A stretch of DNA of 64,000 nucleotides from Liminaster sp964567855 (GTDB lineage: Bacteria > Bacteroidota > Bacteroidia > Bacteroidales > UBA3663): NCBI GenBank assembly GCA_964567855.1, contig CAZMOE010000001.1:1-64000 (forward strand), written 5' to 3'. The notes beneath the pieces were generated by a model. That model was not told the DNA's origin. It saw only the letters and a program-made list of their open reading frames with translations, and made no database searches. A program made the position numbers and the translations under genes. The first letter of the stretch is position 1, and each line of letters begins with the position of its first letter. Below are positions 61,844-64,000 of this stretch, one piece after another.

Positions 61844-64000
61844 TCATTTTACGAAAGGGGTCTCCGAGGTGTAAATCCGGTAGCGTCGGATAGCCCCGGG
61901 CGCGTTGGCCTCCATCCGCGGCAGATATTGGAAGGCGCTGATGGTCGTGACGGCTCCCAGATCGATGACAATATGATGCGGGAAAGCGACATTCTTTTGA
62001 GTGCTCCAGTAAGTAGACTCCTGAAGGTCGAAAACCTTATCGGCCGTATTGTTTCCACTCTGCGTGTCCTCGCTGTCGGCATAAAAAATCCGCCACGGTT
62101 CACGGCTCAGGCGTTTGCCGTCGGCCCCCAGCACATAACATTCGGCCATAGCGGCCGCACTGCTGCCCTCATGGTTGTCCAAAGCCTCGAGACAGAGGTA
62201 ACGGGCCCGCGCCGACCGGGGGAAAGCCACTTCCTGCCAGCCGTTGCCGGAAGCGAACTCGCCGGCCATAAGAACGGCAGTACTGTCGAGCCGCAACGTT
62301 TCGCCTTTAGCGCGGTGCACGGCCGGCCGCTGTTCGCGCAACATGTTATTGATAGCCTTATCCAGCCCGGAGACTTCGGCCTTGGCAGGACCGATAATAT
62401 CCAATACGATGATTTCATTGCGCCCTTTCTTCAACCAGCAGCCGGGAAGGAACAGCGTCTGCTGGGGACCGACTTCCCAGAAGCGACCCAGGTTATGGCC
62501 GTTGACCCAGACAAAACCTTTGCCCCAGGTGCGCATATCCAGATGTGTGTCGCCGGTGGAATCCAAGTGGAAAGTGGCCCGGTAATAACCGGCCTTACGA
62601 TAAGGTTCGTCGGAGGTCGGAGCGGCAGCATTGAAAGCCTTGTATTTCTTCTTTTTGGCAAATGAATATTCGGAGGGTAAAAGAACCACCTCCCAACCGC
62701 GCAATTCCGACACGGAATCGCTGCCGGCATCGGTATGGGTGGTGAGAGTTACCTTGCCTGTGATACCTTTATAATCCTTAATGGCCCGGCCGAAGTTGAT
62801 GCGCCCCATACCTTCTACCAGAATTTCAAGCCGGCCGCCCTCCGGATGGGCAGGAAGCAACAGAGACTGTTCGTTATTGCCGCGATAAAGAGTGCCGACA
62901 AGCTTTTTGTCGATAAAAATACGGGCGTAGTCATGAACATCTTCCAACTTCAGAGAAGCGGCACCGGTGAAGGCCGGTAAATCGGCAGAATAGAGGATAG
63001 AGCCGAACCCCTGACCGAAATATTCCATAGGCAATATCGAGGCGCCGGCCGGGAAGGAATCGTCATATCCCTTGGCGGCCGTCAGGCTCACCGGCTTCGG
63101 AAGATTGTCGAACAATGGAGCCACTTCGGTGAATGTGACCGCAGGAACAGTAATCTGCGGCATAGGTGCCGGTATCTCCGGCAGGCTTTCCCCGTCGTTA
63201 TATTCGCTCAACATGGCACGCAATTCATGATATTTTTCCGTGGCGCATCCGGTCTCGTCGATCGGAGCATCATAATCATAAGAGGTGCAATCGGGCTTGA
63301 ATCCGGGACTATTGGCCCCGGCCCAATGACCGAACGACGTGCCGCCATGGGTCATGTACAAGGAAAATGAAATATGATTATCCAACATCTCACGCAGACC
63401 GGCGACCATGGCCGATGCCTTGCGCGTCTCGTGACCGCGTCCCCAGCCGTCAAACCATCCGCTCCAGTATTCAGAACACATCAGCGGCGCCGTCGGACGC
63501 AGCTCCCGCAGTTTTTTGAACTGCTCCTGTACATTGGCTCCCGTTCCGAAATTCATCGTCCACAACAGATCATCCAGTCCGTTCTTCGTGAAATTGCTGC
63601 TCCAGTCACATTGAAACAGCAGGACATCGTCAAAGCCGACCTTACGCAACAGATCGCGCACTTCACCGACGTAAGCTTTATCCTCGCCATACGAACCATA
63701 TTCATTCTCCACCTGCACCATCAGAATCGGGCCGCCCTGACTCAGTGTCAGCGGCTTCAGCTGCCGCGCCACCTCCTTTTCAAAAATACCGACACGCTCC
63801 ATGAAATACGGATCACGCTCCCGCAGGCGTATATCGGTCTTCCTCAGCAGCCACCATGGCAAACCGCCCATCTCCCACTCGGCACAGACATAAGGCCCAG
63901 GACGCACGATAACATACATACCGTTTTTCTGCGCCAGCCGGCAAAATTCGGCGATATCCTTATCGCCTGAAAAATCGAATTTTCCCTCCTCCTGTTCATG
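61844..64000 (-). CDS. GH35 beta-galactosidase (5' end beyond window)
   Basis: The window holds the last 718 codons; the start is beyond position 64000. The GH35 barrel shows MYVIVRPGPYVCAEWEMGGLPWWLL, the acid/base glutamate in QVENEYGSYG (codon at 63711-63713) and the nucleophile glutamate in CSEYWSGWFD (codon at 63470-63472). Galactose-binding-like beta-sandwich domains follow (WGKGFVWVNGHNLGRFWEVGPQQTLFLPG), and at the C terminus a discoidin-like half-domain (FPHHIVIDLGAVTTISAFQYLPR) ending soon after. First visible gene of the GH35-GH95 operon; would remove terminal beta-galactose. Confidence 0.9.
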   Translation of the reverse strand, partial: HEQEEGKFDFSGDKDIAEFCRLAQKNGMYVIVRPGPYVCAEWEMGGLPWWLLRKTDIRLRERDPYFMERVGIFEKEVARQLKPLTLSQGGPILMVQVENEYGSYGEDKAYVGEVRDLLRKVGFDDVLLFQCDWSSNFTKNGLDDLLWTMNFGTGANVQEQFKKLRELRPTAPLMCSEYWSGWFDGWGRGHETRKASAMVAGLREMLDNHISFSLYMTHGGTSFGHWAGANSPGFKPDCTSYDYDAPIDETGCATEKYHELRAMLSEYNDGESLPEIPAPMPQITVPAVTFTEVAPLFDNLPKPVSLTAAKGYDDSFPAGASILPMEYFGQGFGSILYSADLPAFTGAASLKLEDVHDYARIFIDKKLVGTLYRGNNEQSLLLPAHPEGGRLEILVEGMGRINFGRAIKDYKGITGKVTLTTHTDAGSDSVSELRGWEVVLLPSEYSFAKKKKYKAFNAAAPTSDEPYRKAGYYRATFHLDSTGDTHLDMRTWGKGFVWVNGHNLGRFWEVGPQQTLFLPGCWLKKGRNEIIVLDIIGPAKAEVSGLDKAINNMLREQRPAVHRAKGETLRLDSTAVLMAGEFASGNGWQEVAFPRSARARYLCLEALDNHEGSSAAAMAECYVLGADGKRLSREPWRIFYADSEDTQSGNNTADKVFDLQESTYWSTQKNVAFPHHIVIDLGAVTTISAFQYLPRMEANAPGAIRRYRIYTSETPFVK

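Overview
The window reads as chromosome of a GC-rich, anaerobic, gut-type Bacteroidota, most likely order Bacteroidales; the family cannot be settled from sequence alone. The signs are promoters of the Bacteroidota form (TTTG, 19-20 bp, TAnnTTTG or TAnnTTCG), a BtuG-type surface B12 lipoprotein beside a TonB-dependent receptor, a serine palmitoyltransferase for bacterial sphingolipids, demethylmenaquinone methyltransferase, a DUF5686 outer-membrane barrel and several secreted glycoside hydrolases. I saw no tRNA, rRNA, CRISPR array, prophage or insertion sequence. Most genes are compact core genes.

Layout. 1-326: a long nested palindrome and otherwise empty sequence. 0.3-6.3 kb: pheS-luxS-DUF5686 operon, tilS, and menG-pgl. 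6.4-9.4 kb: three envelope genes (GT2, GT83 and a double LAB_N membrane protein). 9.5-10.4 kb: a self-inhibited type Fic protein. 10.8-17.0 kb: a vitamin B12 uptake locus with promoter, cobalamin riboswitch, btuB, btuG, a second promoter, btuF and btuC, but no btuD ATPase. 17.2-18.7 kb: two paralogous lipoproteins of unknown function. 18.8-24.9 kb: GNAT, FucO-type dehydrogenase, a lipid kinase divergent from serine palmitoyltransferase, an anSME-like protein without its radical SAM cluster motif, and a two-helix small protein. 25.1-31.9 kb: LysM/M23 peptidase, TSCPD protein, glycogen branching enzyme, YhcH protein and a GH51 arabinofuranosidase. 32-42 kb: tadA, birA, asparaginase, mrp, trmB, rnz, a sodium-solute symporter, a voltage-gated cation channel, dnaJ and an HD hydrolase. 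42-48 kb: SIMPL and small unknown proteins, a cupin, GDP-fucose synthesis (gmd, fcl), and the UPF0210/ACT pair. 48-57 kb: metH and hisS (divergent), a COG2509 flavoprotein and radA. 57-64 kb: GH43, GH95 and GH35 (cut by the window edge).

Links between genes. LuxS regenerates homocysteine, which the B12-dependent MetH methylates, and the B12 locus would supply MetH. GH43, GH51, GH95 and GH35 would release arabinose or xylose, fucose and galactose from plant or host glycans. FucO reduces the lactaldehyde formed from fucose, while gmd and fcl make GDP-fucose from GDP-mannose. Serine palmitoyltransferase, the lipid kinase and the LAB_N/GT genes belong to envelope lipid synthesis.

The observations most worth following up are the anSME-like protein with all eight SPASM cysteines but no CX3CX2C motif, the paired lipoproteins beside the B12 locus, the nested palindrome at 31-178, the TLEGW-filter channel, and the luxS-coupled DUF5686 barrel.
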